From Bifidobacteriaceae bacterium (GTDB lineage Bacteria > Actinomycetota > Actinomycetes > Actinomycetales > WQXJ01), in the NCBI GenBank assembly GCA_031278675.1, contig JAITJY010000354.1:1-13548 (forward strand): DNA of 13,548 bases, written 5' to 3'. A program made the position numbers and the translations under genes. Shown here in pieces: positions 1-7,889 of the stretch. How positions within the stretch are numbered: the stretch's first letter is position 1; every line of letters begins with the position of its first letter. Below the pieces are notes generated by a model that was given only the letters and a program-made list of their open reading frames with translations, ran no database searches and was not told the origin of the DNA.

Positions 1-20
1 TGATCTGGGCCTGGAAACCT

Positions 21-40
21 AATGGGCGCGCGCGCCCGTT
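21..40 (-). terminator. Possible hairpin terminator of the DedA gene
   Basis: Positions 24-37 are a perfect 14-bp palindrome, GGGCGCGCGCGCCC. AA/TT pairs flank it at 21-22 and 39-40, separated from the core by one mismatch on the minus strand. It sits directly at the stop codon (39-41) of the minus-strand DedA gene. Beyond it the minus strand reads ATTAGGTTTCC, so there are some T residues but no real U-tract. The stem is strong and well placed, but intrinsic termination is uncertain. Confidence 0.4.
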
Positions 41-737
41 AGCTGTTCGTTTCTGCGCGTTTGCGGGCGGCGCGGTGTTTGAGGTATTCGACAATCATCG
101 GCGTGATGGACAACAGCACAATCAGGATGATGATGAGGTCAATGTTGTCGCCGACCCATTGGAACCGGCCCAGCCAGATGCCGGCCAGCGGGAGGATGAT
201 TCCCCAACTGAAGGCCGCAATAATGTTGAACGAGATAAAATGGACATAATTCATCTTGCCGACACCGGCGACAACCGGGGCGAAGGTGCGGACTATCGGC
301 ACATACTGCGCTATCACAATTGTCCGGCCGCCGTACTTATCGAAGAAGCTGCGGGTCTTGTCGACGTATTCTTGTTTGAACAGCCGAGAGTCAGGCTTGT
401 TGAAGACCCGTGGCCCCAGTCCCCGGCCAATCCAATACCCGGTCTGGTCGCCGGCGACGGCGCTGAGCGCAATTGTCAGGCACGCTAACCACGGCGGCAC
501 GCCGACGGTGCCCGCCCCAATAAAGACACCCAGTGTGAACAGCAATGAGTCGCCGGGCAGGAAAAAACCCACCATCAGGCCGGTCTCCGCAAACACCACT
601 GCGCACACCCCGACCAGTGCCCACGGCCCCAACCAGGCGACGAACGTACTGATCAGAGTGGCCGGATCGAGCCAGCCGGGGAGTAGCGCCAAGGTGGTTG
701 GTGCGGCATCAAGCAGGTGTGCCGTCGTTTCAAGCAT
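39..737 (-). CDS. DedA family membrane protein (VTT domain)
   Basis: This is a 232-residue inner-membrane protein of the DedA/VTT (SNARE-associated) family. Members are linked to lipid flipping or undecaprenyl-phosphate recycling, membrane potential and envelope integrity; the substrate of this one is unknown. Visible family marks are a hydrophobic segment at about 36-50, E51 followed by the re-entrant FFLPGDS motif (P61, G62, D63), and a second hydrophobic stretch at 65-95. Then come GDQTGYWIGR (96-105), the conserved AQYVPIVRTFAPVVAG block (143-158, with P147 and R150), and hydrophobic helices at about 163-188 and 200-216. It ends in a basic tail. I start it at the ATG at 737 because a TACCCT box lies 7 nt upstream and the length fits the family. 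An in-frame start at 791 would add 18 residues with no family character. It stands alone on the minus strand, divergent from the Jet operon. Family call is secure; function is not. Confidence 0.93.
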   Translation of the reverse strand: MLETTAHLLDAAPTTLALLPGWLDPATLISTFVAWLGPWALVGVCAVVFAETGLMVGFFLPGDSLLFTLGVFIGAGTVGVPPWLACLTIALSAVAGDQTGYWIGRGLGPRVFNKPDSRLFKQEYVDKTRSFFDKYGGRTIVIAQYVPIVRTFAPVVAGVGKMNYVHFISFNIIAAFSWGIILPLAGIWLGRFQWVGDNIDLIIILIVLLSITPMIVEYLKHRAARKRAETNS

Positions 738-744
738 GCTCACT

Positions 745-750
745 AGGGTA
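745..750 (-). promoter_or_regulatory. -10 box (TACCCT) for a leaderless DedA mRNA
   Basis: On the minus strand TACCCT (matching TANNNT) ends 7 nt before the ATG at 737, so transcription would begin at or beside the start codon. No Shine-Dalgarno sequence precedes the ATG, which agrees with a leaderless message. No recognisable -35 box is seen, as is common in Actinobacteria. Confidence 0.45.
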
Positions 751-861
751 CGGTGCCGGGTGGCGGGAGGGCGCCATCCGGTGCCGACCACCCGCCCAAA
801 AACCGCGCGCCAGCGGGTCGGCTCGCCGGCCGGGCGGGGCCCCCTACCCGCCGATCGGTCT

Positions 862-867
862 TAGAGT
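862..867 (+). promoter_or_regulatory. Candidate -10 box (TAGAGT) of the Jet operon
   Basis: TAGAGT matches the actinobacterial TANNNT -10 pattern and is the only such box close to the jetA start. It would put the transcription start near 874 and leave a leader of about 20 nt before the GTG at 896. No -35 match is visible. A GC-rich inverted repeat lies just upstream, with arms GGCGGG (833-838) and CCCGCC (847-852) and an 8-nt gap. It could be an operator or chance in this composition. Confidence 0.3.
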
Positions 868-895
868 GTCGGTGGGGCATGGCAGACTCTTCGAC

Positions 896-2440
896 GTGTC
901 AAATGGACCCACGGGCCGCTATTCGCCCTTCTCGTACGTCACGGCCCCGAAAGCTGTCCTGTATAGGCAAGTCATGCGGGCATTCGTCGTCGCCAAGGAG
1001 CGTTTCGCCGTTCACCTGCGCCCAGAAGACGTGGCACAAGCGCTGCACGATGCCGCCCACCCAGCAGATCTCGAAGACGTAGTCAGCGCTCTTGACGCCT
1101 TGGCACGGCCCGAATGGGGCAATCTCTTGGCGTTCCCGGACACATCACGGGTTTCCACCCTGGAGGACTTTAGGCGGCGCCGGATGATCTACCAGCTTTC
1201 CGGGCCGGGCGAAGCCGGAGAACGCGCCCTCGAGGTGTTCGACCAGGCATTAGGCGAACGCGGCGAACTCCAAGCGGTCGCCTTGGAGAACATCTCGGTC
1301 CAGTTGGCGGCGCTCGCCTTGGCCCTGAGCCAAGACCCCCTCGACGGTCCCGTGGTCCACAACGGTCTGACCACATTGACCGGCATCTTCCGGGACCTGG
1401 CGGACAACGCGGCCGCCTTCATGGGCTCGGTCCAACGTTCAATCGACCTCTACGACGTAGATGTCGACGCGTTCATCGCCTACAAGGACCAACTGGTCCG
1501 CTACATTGAACGGTTCTTACAAGATCTGGTGGTGCGCGGCCCGCAAATCGCCGCCCAACTCGATAGCTTCGACGCCACCGCCGTTGACCGGATGTGCCAG
1601 TTGGTGGCGGGGCGGGAACTAGCGGACCGGCCGCCATCGTCCGGCGGGAACGAAACGCTGGAACGTGACCTGTTGGCGCGGCGCTGGCACCAACGCTGGC
1701 GGGGGCTCGTCGACTGGTTCCAGTCGGTGCCGCACCGCCCCTCGGAGGCCCTGCTCCTGCGCAACAAAGCCCGGGCCGCCGTACCCGCCTTGCTGGCGGT
1801 GGTCGCCGCCCTCGCGGAACGCCAATCGGGCCGCTCCGACCGGTCGACCGACTTCCTGGCACTAGCGGAACTGTTCGCTGCCTTGCCCAGCGCGGCTGCG
1901 CGCCACCGCCTATGGCGCTGCGCTTTCGGGTTGACGGCGCCGCGGCACCTGTCGATCACCGCCGAAAGCTTGGATAACGCCGACTTCCGCGAAACTCCCC
2001 CCACCACCCCGTGGGCCACCGCACCCCCGGTTGCGATCAGCGCCCGCCTGCGCGCCACCGGCACCTACGAGCGCCGCGGAGTGGGCGGACGCATCAAAGA
2101 CCGGGCCGCCGCCCGCCAGTTCTTAGAAGACAGCGCGGACCACCAAAGCGAACAGGCTGCCCACGCACTGGAGTCGCTGGCCGCCCGCACTCCGGCGCGC
2201 CTATCCGAACTCGGCGAACTCCCGGCTGACGCCTTCGAACTCCTGTTATCCCTGGTCGGCGACGCGATCGCAGCCCTCGGGGACGGCCCGCAAGCAGAGA
2301 TTGCCTCGCCTGATGGCGGCGTCATGGTGCGGATCGAAGCGGCCCGCGAAGGGCAGCGCGCCGTGATTGCCACACCGGCCGGGACCCTGCGCGGCCCGGA
2401 TCACCTGATCGACGTGTTGCGTGTGGGGGTGGCGGCGTGA
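896..2440 (+). CDS. jetA: Wadjet subunit JetA, DUF2397 (TIGR02677) kleisin-like
   Basis: First gene of the Wadjet anti-plasmid operon; 514 residues, close to the usual length of about 500 for TIGR02677. In Wadjet complexes JetA is the kleisin that links the heads of the SMC protein JetC and carries JetB. Family features are the N-terminal block YSPFSYVTAP followed by VLYRQVMRAFVVAKER and HLRPEDV (about residues 9-46), the RRRRMIYQLSG segment at about 93-103, a long helical middle, and a C-terminal block with TLRGPDHLIDVL just before the stop. The start is inferred. GTG at 896 places the YVTAP motif at residue 14, as expected, and lies downstream of the TAGAGT box. In-frame GTGs at 866 and 872 are possible but overlap or follow that box too closely, and an ATG at 698 would overlap the DedA gene. 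A weak GGCAGA lies 10 nt before 896. The stop overlaps jetB by GTGA (2437-2440). Family call is from motif memory, without a search. Confidence 0.9.
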   Translation: MSNGPTGRYSPFSYVTAPKAVLYRQVMRAFVVAKERFAVHLRPEDVAQALHDAAHPADLEDVVSALDALARPEWGNLLAFPDTSRVSTLEDFRRRRMIYQLSGPGEAGERALEVFDQALGERGELQAVALENISVQLAALALALSQDPLDGPVVHNGLTTLTGIFRDLADNAAAFMGSVQRSIDLYDVDVDAFIAYKDQLVRYIERFLQDLVVRGPQIAAQLDSFDATAVDRMCQLVAGRELADRPPSSGGNETLERDLLARRWHQRWRGLVDWFQSVPHRPSEALLLRNKARAAVPALLAVVAALAERQSGRSDRSTDFLALAELFAALPSAAARHRLWRCAFGLTAPRHLSITAESLDNADFRETPPTTPWATAPPVAISARLRATGTYERRGVGGRIKDRAAARQFLEDSADHQSEQAAHALESLAARTPARLSELGELPADAFELLLSLVGDAIAALGDGPQAEIASPDGGVMVRIEAAREGQRAVIATPAGTLRGPDHLIDVLRVGVAA

Positions 2441-3810
2441 GCGCGGGGCCGGCCCACGCGGATGAGTTTGCGGCGCGCTACCTGGCCGATGCCGCCGAAG
2501 AAGCCGCCAACGCCGAGTTGCAGCGGGCAGCACGGCAGCTTTTGATGACACCGTTGCTCCATGCGCCTTCGAATCCCGAAGGTTTCCGCTTGGTGCGTCG
2601 CCACCTGCCGGAACTGCGCGACTGGTTTTCCACCAACACCGGCTGGCGGGTGACCGACGATTCGGCGGTGATCCGCTTGCACAAGCAGATCGTGCCAACC
2701 ACACCAACGGCACGGTTGATCGCGGGGCACCATGCGGCCCAGGGCCCGGGGCGCGGTGCCCCCTTCTCCGCTCGGCGGTACGTGCTGTTCTGTCTCGCAG
2801 CCGCCGCGCTGGAGCGCGCCGACGCCCAGACCACCCTGGGTGACCTGGCGCAGGCGGTGGTTGGCTTGGCGCGTGACCGCGATCTGGGCGGCATCCAGTT
2901 CACGTTCGAAAAGAGTGACGAACGGTCTGATCTGGCCGCCGCGATCACCTTGCTGTTGAGCCTCGGTGCTTTACGCCGTGTCTCCGGAGACGAGGAAGCA
3001 TTCATCCGGTCGGGCGGCGACGCGGCCCTCTACGACGTGGAACGGCGAGTCTTGGCGCGGCTACTGACGGCGGGGGAATCGCCGGTGCGGGCGGCATCGG
3101 GCGGGGGGGAAGGACCGGTCGCAATTGACCGGTTGGAAGCGGCGCTGCACCCCAAAGGACCAACTTATACCGACTCGGAAAAAAACGCGGCGATGCGGCG
3201 GGATTTGACGATCCACCTGCTGGAAGACCCGGTCTGCTACACCGCAGAACTGCCGGAGGAAGAAGCGGCCTATTTCACCCGTCAACGGCTCCAATTGACC
3301 CGGCGCATCTCGCGCCTGACCGGGTTGGAAGCCGAGGTCCGCCAGGAAGGCGTCGCCATGACCGACCCTAACGACCGGCTAACCGACCTGCGGATGCCGG
3401 AGGCCGGCACCGCCGGGCACGTCGCTTTGCTGGTCGCGGAGCATCTGGCGGCGGTGCCAAAAGCCACCTTGGCGGAACTCGAGGCGCTGGTCCAAGAGTG
3501 GAGCCAGGCCTACAAGGCCTATTGGCGGGCCAGCGCCCGCGAGGCTGGGGCAGCCGGCGGGCTGGTTCGCGATGCGCTCACCAAACTCGAAGCGTTGGGA
3601 CTCGTCGCCGTCAACGGCGACGGCGGCGGCAACGGCGACGGCGGCGGCGGTGACGGCGTGCAAGCCCTGCCCGCGATCCGGCGGTTCCGTTTCGGCCAGG
3701 CGCGCCGGCCCGAACCGCCGGAGCCGAAATCCAGGGCTGGGCAGGCGCCCGGCGCTACCCGGAGTGCTGAAGCTCCCATGTTCGATCTGATGGAATTGGG
3801 AGGGGAGTGA
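2437..3810 (+). CDS. jetB: Wadjet subunit JetB, DUF2398 (TIGR02678) KITE-like
   Basis: Second Wadjet gene, 457 residues. JetB is the winged-helix KITE-type partner that binds the JetA kleisin in the SMC complex. Family marks are ARQLLMTPLL (32-41), FRLVRRHLPELRDWF (50-64) with GWRV (69-72), and the highly typical segment FSARRYVLFCLAAAALERAD (110-129) continuing into AQTTLGDLA. DAALYDVERRVLARLL (195-210) and PAIRRFRF near the C-terminus also fit. Starting at about residue 393 is a low-complexity NGDGGG-NGDGGG-GDG tract encoded by an 18-bp tandem repeat. After PAIRRFRF comes a Pro/Arg/Ala-rich tail of about 45 residues, so the protein is longer than the roughly 380-400 residues I recall for the family. 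Its GTG start overlaps the jetA stop, with a weak GGGGGTGG upstream. Coupled translation with jetA is expected. Confidence 0.92.
   Translation: MSAGPAHADEFAARYLADAAEEAANAELQRAARQLLMTPLLHAPSNPEGFRLVRRHLPELRDWFSTNTGWRVTDDSAVIRLHKQIVPTTPTARLIAGHHAAQGPGRGAPFSARRYVLFCLAAAALERADAQTTLGDLAQAVVGLARDRDLGGIQFTFEKSDERSDLAAAITLLLSLGALRRVSGDEEAFIRSGGDAALYDVERRVLARLLTAGESPVRAASGGGEGPVAIDRLEAALHPKGPTYTDSEKNAAMRRDLTIHLLEDPVCYTAELPEEEAAYFTRQRLQLTRRISRLTGLEAEVRQEGVAMTDPNDRLTDLRMPEAGTAGHVALLVAEHLAAVPKATLAELEALVQEWSQAYKAYWRASAREAGAAGGLVRDALTKLEALGLVAVNGDGGGNGDGGGGDGVQALPAIRRFRFGQARRPEPPEPKSRAGQAPGATRSAEAPMFDLMELGGE
3613..3660 (+). repeat. 18-bp tandem repeat inside jetB (Gly/Asp tract)
   Basis: AACGGCGACGGCGGCGGC occurs at 3613-3630 and again, identically, at 3631-3648. 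A partial GGTGACGGCGTG copy follows at 3649-3660. Each full unit is six codons (NGDGGG), so gain or loss of a unit would keep jetB in frame. It probably encodes a flexible linker. Confidence 0.85.
3799..3805 (+). promoter_or_regulatory. Strong Shine-Dalgarno sequence for jetC
   Basis: GGAGGGG is a near-consensus ribosome-binding site. It ends 1 nt before the GTG at 3807 but 7 nt before the in-frame GTG at 3813. On spacing alone, 3813 is the better jetC start, while 3807 matches the GTGA overlap used at the other junctions. The choice changes the protein by two residues only. Confidence 0.6.
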
Positions 3811-6800
3811 GCGTGGAAGAACTGAACACCGAACTGCCTCAGCCCAGCGGCGCCCGCTGGGAACCTTTGCGGCTCGGCCTAGTCAACTTGTACTACTACG
3901 ACGAGGAACAGTTCTGGTTTCGCGGCGGGCGGCTGTTGCTGCGCGGCAACAACGGGACCGGCAAATCGAAAGTCCTGGCCCTGACGCTACCGTTCCTGCT
4001 GGACGGGCACCTGGCCCCGGCCCGGTTGGAGCCGGACGCAGACCGCTCCAAACGGATGGAGTGGAATCTGCTGCTGCAAGGCACCGAGGACTACGAGGAA
4101 CGCACCGGCTATAGCTGGGTCGAATTTGGGCGCATTGACGCCGCCAGCGGCGTCCCGGAGTACTTCACCTTGGGCTGTGGCCTCAAAGCAGTTCGCGGCC
4201 GGGGCATCACCCGGCACTGGTTCTTCACCACCGGGCGGCGGATCGGGGACCTGAAGCTAGTTGATCCCGCTGCCATGCCCCTCAGCCGGGAACGGCTGCG
4301 CGAGGAGGTGACCCAGGACGGCCTGGGCCAACTCTTCGAGAACGACTTGGACGGTTACCGGCGGGCGATCGACGACAAGCTGTTCAAATTGGGCCGCGAA
4401 CGCTATGAAACGCTGATCGACTTGTTGATCCAGCTGCGCCAGCCGCAACTTTCCATCAAACCAAATGAGGCGAAACTGGCGGAGGCCCTGACGAACTCGC
4501 GCCCGCCGCTCGCCAGAGAAGTGCTGGCCGACCTGGCCGAGTCATTCCGTGCCTTGGACGAGGACAAACAGCGCGTCGAGGAGCTCGACGCGATTCAGCG
4601 CGCGGTCAAGTCCTTCATGCGCGAACACCGGCGTTACGCCCAAGCCCAATCGCGTATCCGGGCGCAGGATGTGCGCCGCGCCCATTCGGCCTATGAAGAG
4701 CTGGGGCGCGAGTTGGTTGGCGAACGCGAGGCTGTCAAAGCTGCTGAACAGCGCATCATTGACCTCGAAGCAGCCGACCGCACCGGCCGGTTGGATCTCG
4801 CCAAACTTGCGGCCCGGCGTGAGACCTTGCAGGAATCGACGGCCTGGGGCGAGGCCCACGACTTGGAACGGGCCGGAAAGGCGGCCGCAGCCGCCCGCGA
4901 AGCTTGCGCGCAGGCCCTTAGCGCGCGGGATCGGGCGGGTGTCGCGGCGGATCAAGCGGACGGGCGGGCCACTGCGGCTCTTCAAGCGGCGGCTGAGGCT
5001 ACCGCAGAGGCCGATGCCGCCCGCAGCGCATCGCTCGCCGCCGCCGACCTCGCGGGGCTCGCCGAATATCACGATCCGGCCGTGGCTGACCGCGTTGCGG
5101 CGGATCAGGCGCTACGCCGCCGCTCTAAACAGGCGGACCACGTAGCCGACGCAGTCAGCCGGGCGCAGGAGGCGCGGCAGCGGGCGGCTGAACTGCGCCG
5201 GGTGGCTGATGCCGCAGAAGCCGAGGCCGCGCAACGCCGCGCCGCGCGCGAAGCAGCCGACACCGCAGCCCGCGAGGCGGGCGAAGCACTGCTGGCCGCC
5301 TGTGAGGGCTACCTTGCAGGCTTGGAGGAATTGGCGGTGGAGGATCAGCCCGGGGCTTTGACGCGGGTTGAACGTTGGGCGGGCGACCCGGAAGGCTGGG
5401 AGTTCCCACTCGCCGAACAGCTCCGTCTGATCGCGGACGAGGCCCTGACCCGGGTGGCGCGTCAGCGAGCCGAGTTGGAGGCGGCGCTGGATGAAGCGGA
5501 CCAGGAACTAACTAAGTGGCGCGGGGAGTTGGCCGGCCTTGAGGCTGGCGCAGCACCGATCCCGGAACGGCGGCCGACCCGCCGTGCAGTTGACCAGGCC
5601 GAGGCGGCGCGACCGCTCTATGAATTGGTGGAGTTCGCCGACAACTGTGACGCGGCCAGCCGCGCTGGCCTAGAAGCTGCCCTGGAAGCTGCCGGACTGC
5701 TTGACGCGCTGATCAGGCCGGATGGCTCGGTGCTTGATCCGGCGAGCGGCGATCTGCTGTTGGCGCCCAGTGCGCCGGGCGCCGCCCTGAGCCCGTCCTG
5801 GCCAACCCTGGACGGGGTCTTGGTGCCTGATCCCGCAGGTCGCGGCGACCTGATGGTCCCTCAAGAGGTGGTCCGTCAGGTGCTGGGCAGCATTGGCCTG
5901 GGCTGCGGGTCGGGGCCGGTCTGGGTCGCTTTCGATGGGTCATATGGCCTGGGTTCGGCAATGGGCCGCTGGGATAAACCAGAAGCGCAGTTTGTTGGGG
6001 CAGCGGCGCGGGAGCGGCAGCGGCTGGCCGCTATCGCTGCCGCTCAGGTGCGCGTGGCGGAAATCGAAGCGACCATCGCCGGCTTGAACGAGGCTATCGC
6101 GGCGGTGCGCCGCCGCGCCCGGCGGATCAAAGCTGAACGGGACGGCACTCCGACCCAAGAGCCACTAAGTGTCCTCAGGACCGCTGATCAAGCCCGCGCG
6201 GCGGCCCGGGAACAAGCCGCCGCCGAGACCGGTGCGGCCAGTGCCGCCAGTGCCGCCGCGATGGCCTTCGCGGACGCCGCGACCGCCCAGGACGTCGCTG
6301 ACCAAGCTGGCCAGGATCTGGGAATCGAGCCGAGTGTGGCAGGTGTGGCAGCGCTCCGCGAAGCTCTGGCCACGTTGAATGTCGCATTGGAACGGACGCG
6401 TGGCGCGGTGCGCCGCGCCACCGAGTTGGAAGCCGGCGCGGCGCAGGCGCGCCAACAAGCCGAAGAGCGAGCCGAGGAACTCACTGAGCGGCGGGCTGCC
6501 TATGACCGGGCTGAACTCGCCAAAGCTGAAGCAGAGGCACGGTTCGACGCATTGAACAAGAGCGTCGGTGCGGCTGTGGCCGAACTGAAGGCGGAACTGA
6601 CGAAAGTCGAAGCCGACACCGCTGAGGCGCGCCGCCGCCTGGAGGAGGTCACTCAGGAACGGATGAAAGCGAACGTTGCCCTGGGCAGCGCCCAGGCCAC
6701 GTTGGAACAGCTCACAGCGCGACGGGATGATGCGACCGGCCGCCGCGATGAGGCGTTCGAGCGGCTCCGGCGTTTCGCTGCGACCAGCCTGCTGCGGATT

Positions 6801-7889
6801 GCTCTGCCTGACCAAGCAATTGGTCAACTGGATTCGGCGGCGGCAGTTGTGGGATTGGCGCGGAGCGCGGAGGCGGCCTTGACGAACATCCCGATTGATC
6901 CTGCGGCGATGGATGCCTGCCGCCGCAAAAACTCGGCGGCCGTCAACGAACTGCGTTCTGAGCTGGCAGTTTATGCGCATGCGCTGGATGCGGTGGAACA
7001 AGAGGACGGCGAAGAGGTGCGCGTGCGCTACGGTGAGCGGGAAATTGGCCCCGACGAGTTGGCGCAACAAGTGGCGACGGCTCTCGCCGATCGCCAGCGG
7101 ATGTTGTCGGCGCGGGAACGCGCCATCTTGGAAAACTATCTGATGTCGGACACAGCCGACCAACTAGCTGAACTGATGATCCAGGCAGATGCTTGGGTCA
7201 AGGAACTGAACCGCGAGTTGGCGGGACGCGCCACCTCGACGGGCATGAAGATTCGTTTGCGGTGGCAGGCGCGGCCGGATGCACCCCTCGGCTTCGAGCA
7301 GGTGCGTGCCCTGCTCTTACGATCAGGTGCGGTCTGGAATGAGGCCGAACGCGGCCTGATCGGCGAATTCCTGCAGCGGGCCATCGAGGCGCAACGCGCG
7401 GAGGTCCCGGAGGCCGGTTGGGATGAGCACCTCAGCGCCGCATTCGACTACCGGCGGTGGCACACCTTCAAGATTGAGCGGTCCCAGGGCGCCAATTGGG
7501 TGTCCGGCGCCGGTCCGGCCTCTACCGGTGAGCGGGCGCTGACGTTGACGTTGCCGCTGTTCGCGGCGGCGGCATCGTACTACACCACCGCGCGTAACGC
7601 GGCTGCGCCGCGGCTGATCTTGCTGGATGAAGCGTTCGCCGGAATCGACAACGAAGGCCGGGCCGGCGCCATGGGCTTATTCGCGGCGTTCGACCTGGAT
7701 GCGGTCATGACCTCCGAACGGGAGTGGGGTTGTTATCCGACCGTGCCCAGCTTGTCGATCTGTCACCTGAACCGTCGCGAAGGGGTCAACGCGGTTCACG
7801 TCAGCCGCTGGAGTTGGGACGGCGCCGGCAAGACGGCCGCCGCGCCGCCGCCGTCTCAGGCGCTCGCCTGGGCCCGGGAGGCGCCGTGA
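3807..7889 (+). CDS. jetC: Wadjet SMC-like ATPase JetC (TIGR02680 family)
   Basis: This is the motor of the Wadjet complex, a 1360-residue SMC/MukB-like ABC ATPase thought to extrude DNA loops and thereby sense small circular DNA. The N-terminal head carries Walker A GNNGTGKS (47-54), followed by KVLALTLPFLLDG and KRMEWNLLLQG as in this family. Coiled coil runs from about 250 to 600 and again from about 730 to 1080, very rich in Ala, Glu and Arg. Between them, about 604-735, lies a globular hinge-like region. The C-terminal head has the ABC signature STGERAL (1239-1245), Walker B LILLDEA with D1274 and E1275, a D-loop around D1281, and the family-typical MTSEREWGCYPTVPSL and HVSRWSWDG. All ATPase motifs are intact and the length matches the roughly 1350 usual for TIGR02680. 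Start at GTG 3807 (GTGA overlap with jetB) or 3813 (better ribosome-site spacing). SbcC, RecN or a true MukB are excluded by the family-specific ends and the neighbours. Confidence 0.96.
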   Translation: MSVEELNTELPQPSGARWEPLRLGLVNLYYYDEEQFWFRGGRLLLRGNNGTGKSKVLALTLPFLLDGHLAPARLEPDADRSKRMEWNLLLQGTEDYEERTGYSWVEFGRIDAASGVPEYFTLGCGLKAVRGRGITRHWFFTTGRRIGDLKLVDPAAMPLSRERLREEVTQDGLGQLFENDLDGYRRAIDDKLFKLGRERYETLIDLLIQLRQPQLSIKPNEAKLAEALTNSRPPLAREVLADLAESFRALDEDKQRVEELDAIQRAVKSFMREHRRYAQAQSRIRAQDVRRAHSAYEELGRELVGEREAVKAAEQRIIDLEAADRTGRLDLAKLAARRETLQESTAWGEAHDLERAGKAAAAAREACAQALSARDRAGVAADQADGRATAALQAAAEATAEADAARSASLAAADLAGLAEYHDPAVADRVAADQALRRRSKQADHVADAVSRAQEARQRAAELRRVADAAEAEAAQRRAAREAADTAAREAGEALLAACEGYLAGLEELAVEDQPGALTRVERWAGDPEGWEFPLAEQLRLIADEALTRVARQRAELEAALDEADQELTKWRGELAGLEAGAAPIPERRPTRRAVDQAEAARPLYELVEFADNCDAASRAGLEAALEAAGLLDALIRPDGSVLDPASGDLLLAPSAPGAALSPSWPTLDGVLVPDPAGRGDLMVPQEVVRQVLGSIGLGCGSGPVWVAFDGSYGLGSAMGRWDKPEAQFVGAAARERQRLAAIAAAQVRVAEIEATIAGLNEAIAAVRRRARRIKAERDGTPTQEPLSVLRTADQARAAAREQAAAETGAASAASAAAMAFADAATAQDVADQAGQDLGIEPSVAGVAALREALATLNVALERTRGAVRRATELEAGAAQARQQAEERAEELTERRAAYDRAELAKAEAEARFDALNKSVGAAVAELKAELTKVEADTAEARRRLEEVTQERMKANVALGSAQATLEQLTARRDDATGRRDEAFERLRRFAATSLLRIALPDQAIGQLDSAAAVVGLARSAEAALTNIPIDPAAMDACRRKNSAAVNELRSELAVYAHALDAVEQEDGEEVRVRYGEREIGPDELAQQVATALADRQRMLSARERAILENYLMSDTADQLAELMIQADAWVKELNRELAGRATSTGMKIRLRWQARPDAPLGFEQVRALLLRSGAVWNEAERGLIGEFLQRAIEAQRAEVPEAGWDEHLSAAFDYRRWHTFKIERSQGANWVSGAGPASTGERALTLTLPLFAAAASYYTTARNAAAPRLILLDEAFAGIDNEGRAGAMGLFAAFDLDAVMTSEREWGCYPTVPSLSICHLNRREGVNAVHVSRWSWDGAGKTAAAPPPSQALAWAREAP

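Noticed and set aside
698..895. Upstream extension of jetA to an ATG at 698
   Set aside because: It would overlap the start of the divergent DedA gene. The added residues look like non-coding GC-rich sequence, and the family's conserved N-terminus begins only after 896.
6165..7163. 332-codon open frame on the minus strand opposite jetC
   Set aside because: It is antisense to the coiled-coil region of a clear gene. Its product is Arg/Gln/Gly-rich with no family features, as expected from the complement of a GC-rich, Ala/Glu/Arg-rich coding strand.
3807..7889. JetC as an SbcC, RecN or MukB protein
   Set aside because: It has an SMC-type head and coiled coil, but the RGNNGTGKSKVLALTLPF and SEREWGCYPTVPSL segments and the DUF2397/2398/2399 neighbours are specific to the TIGR02680 Wadjet subunit. 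No SbcD nuclease partner is present.
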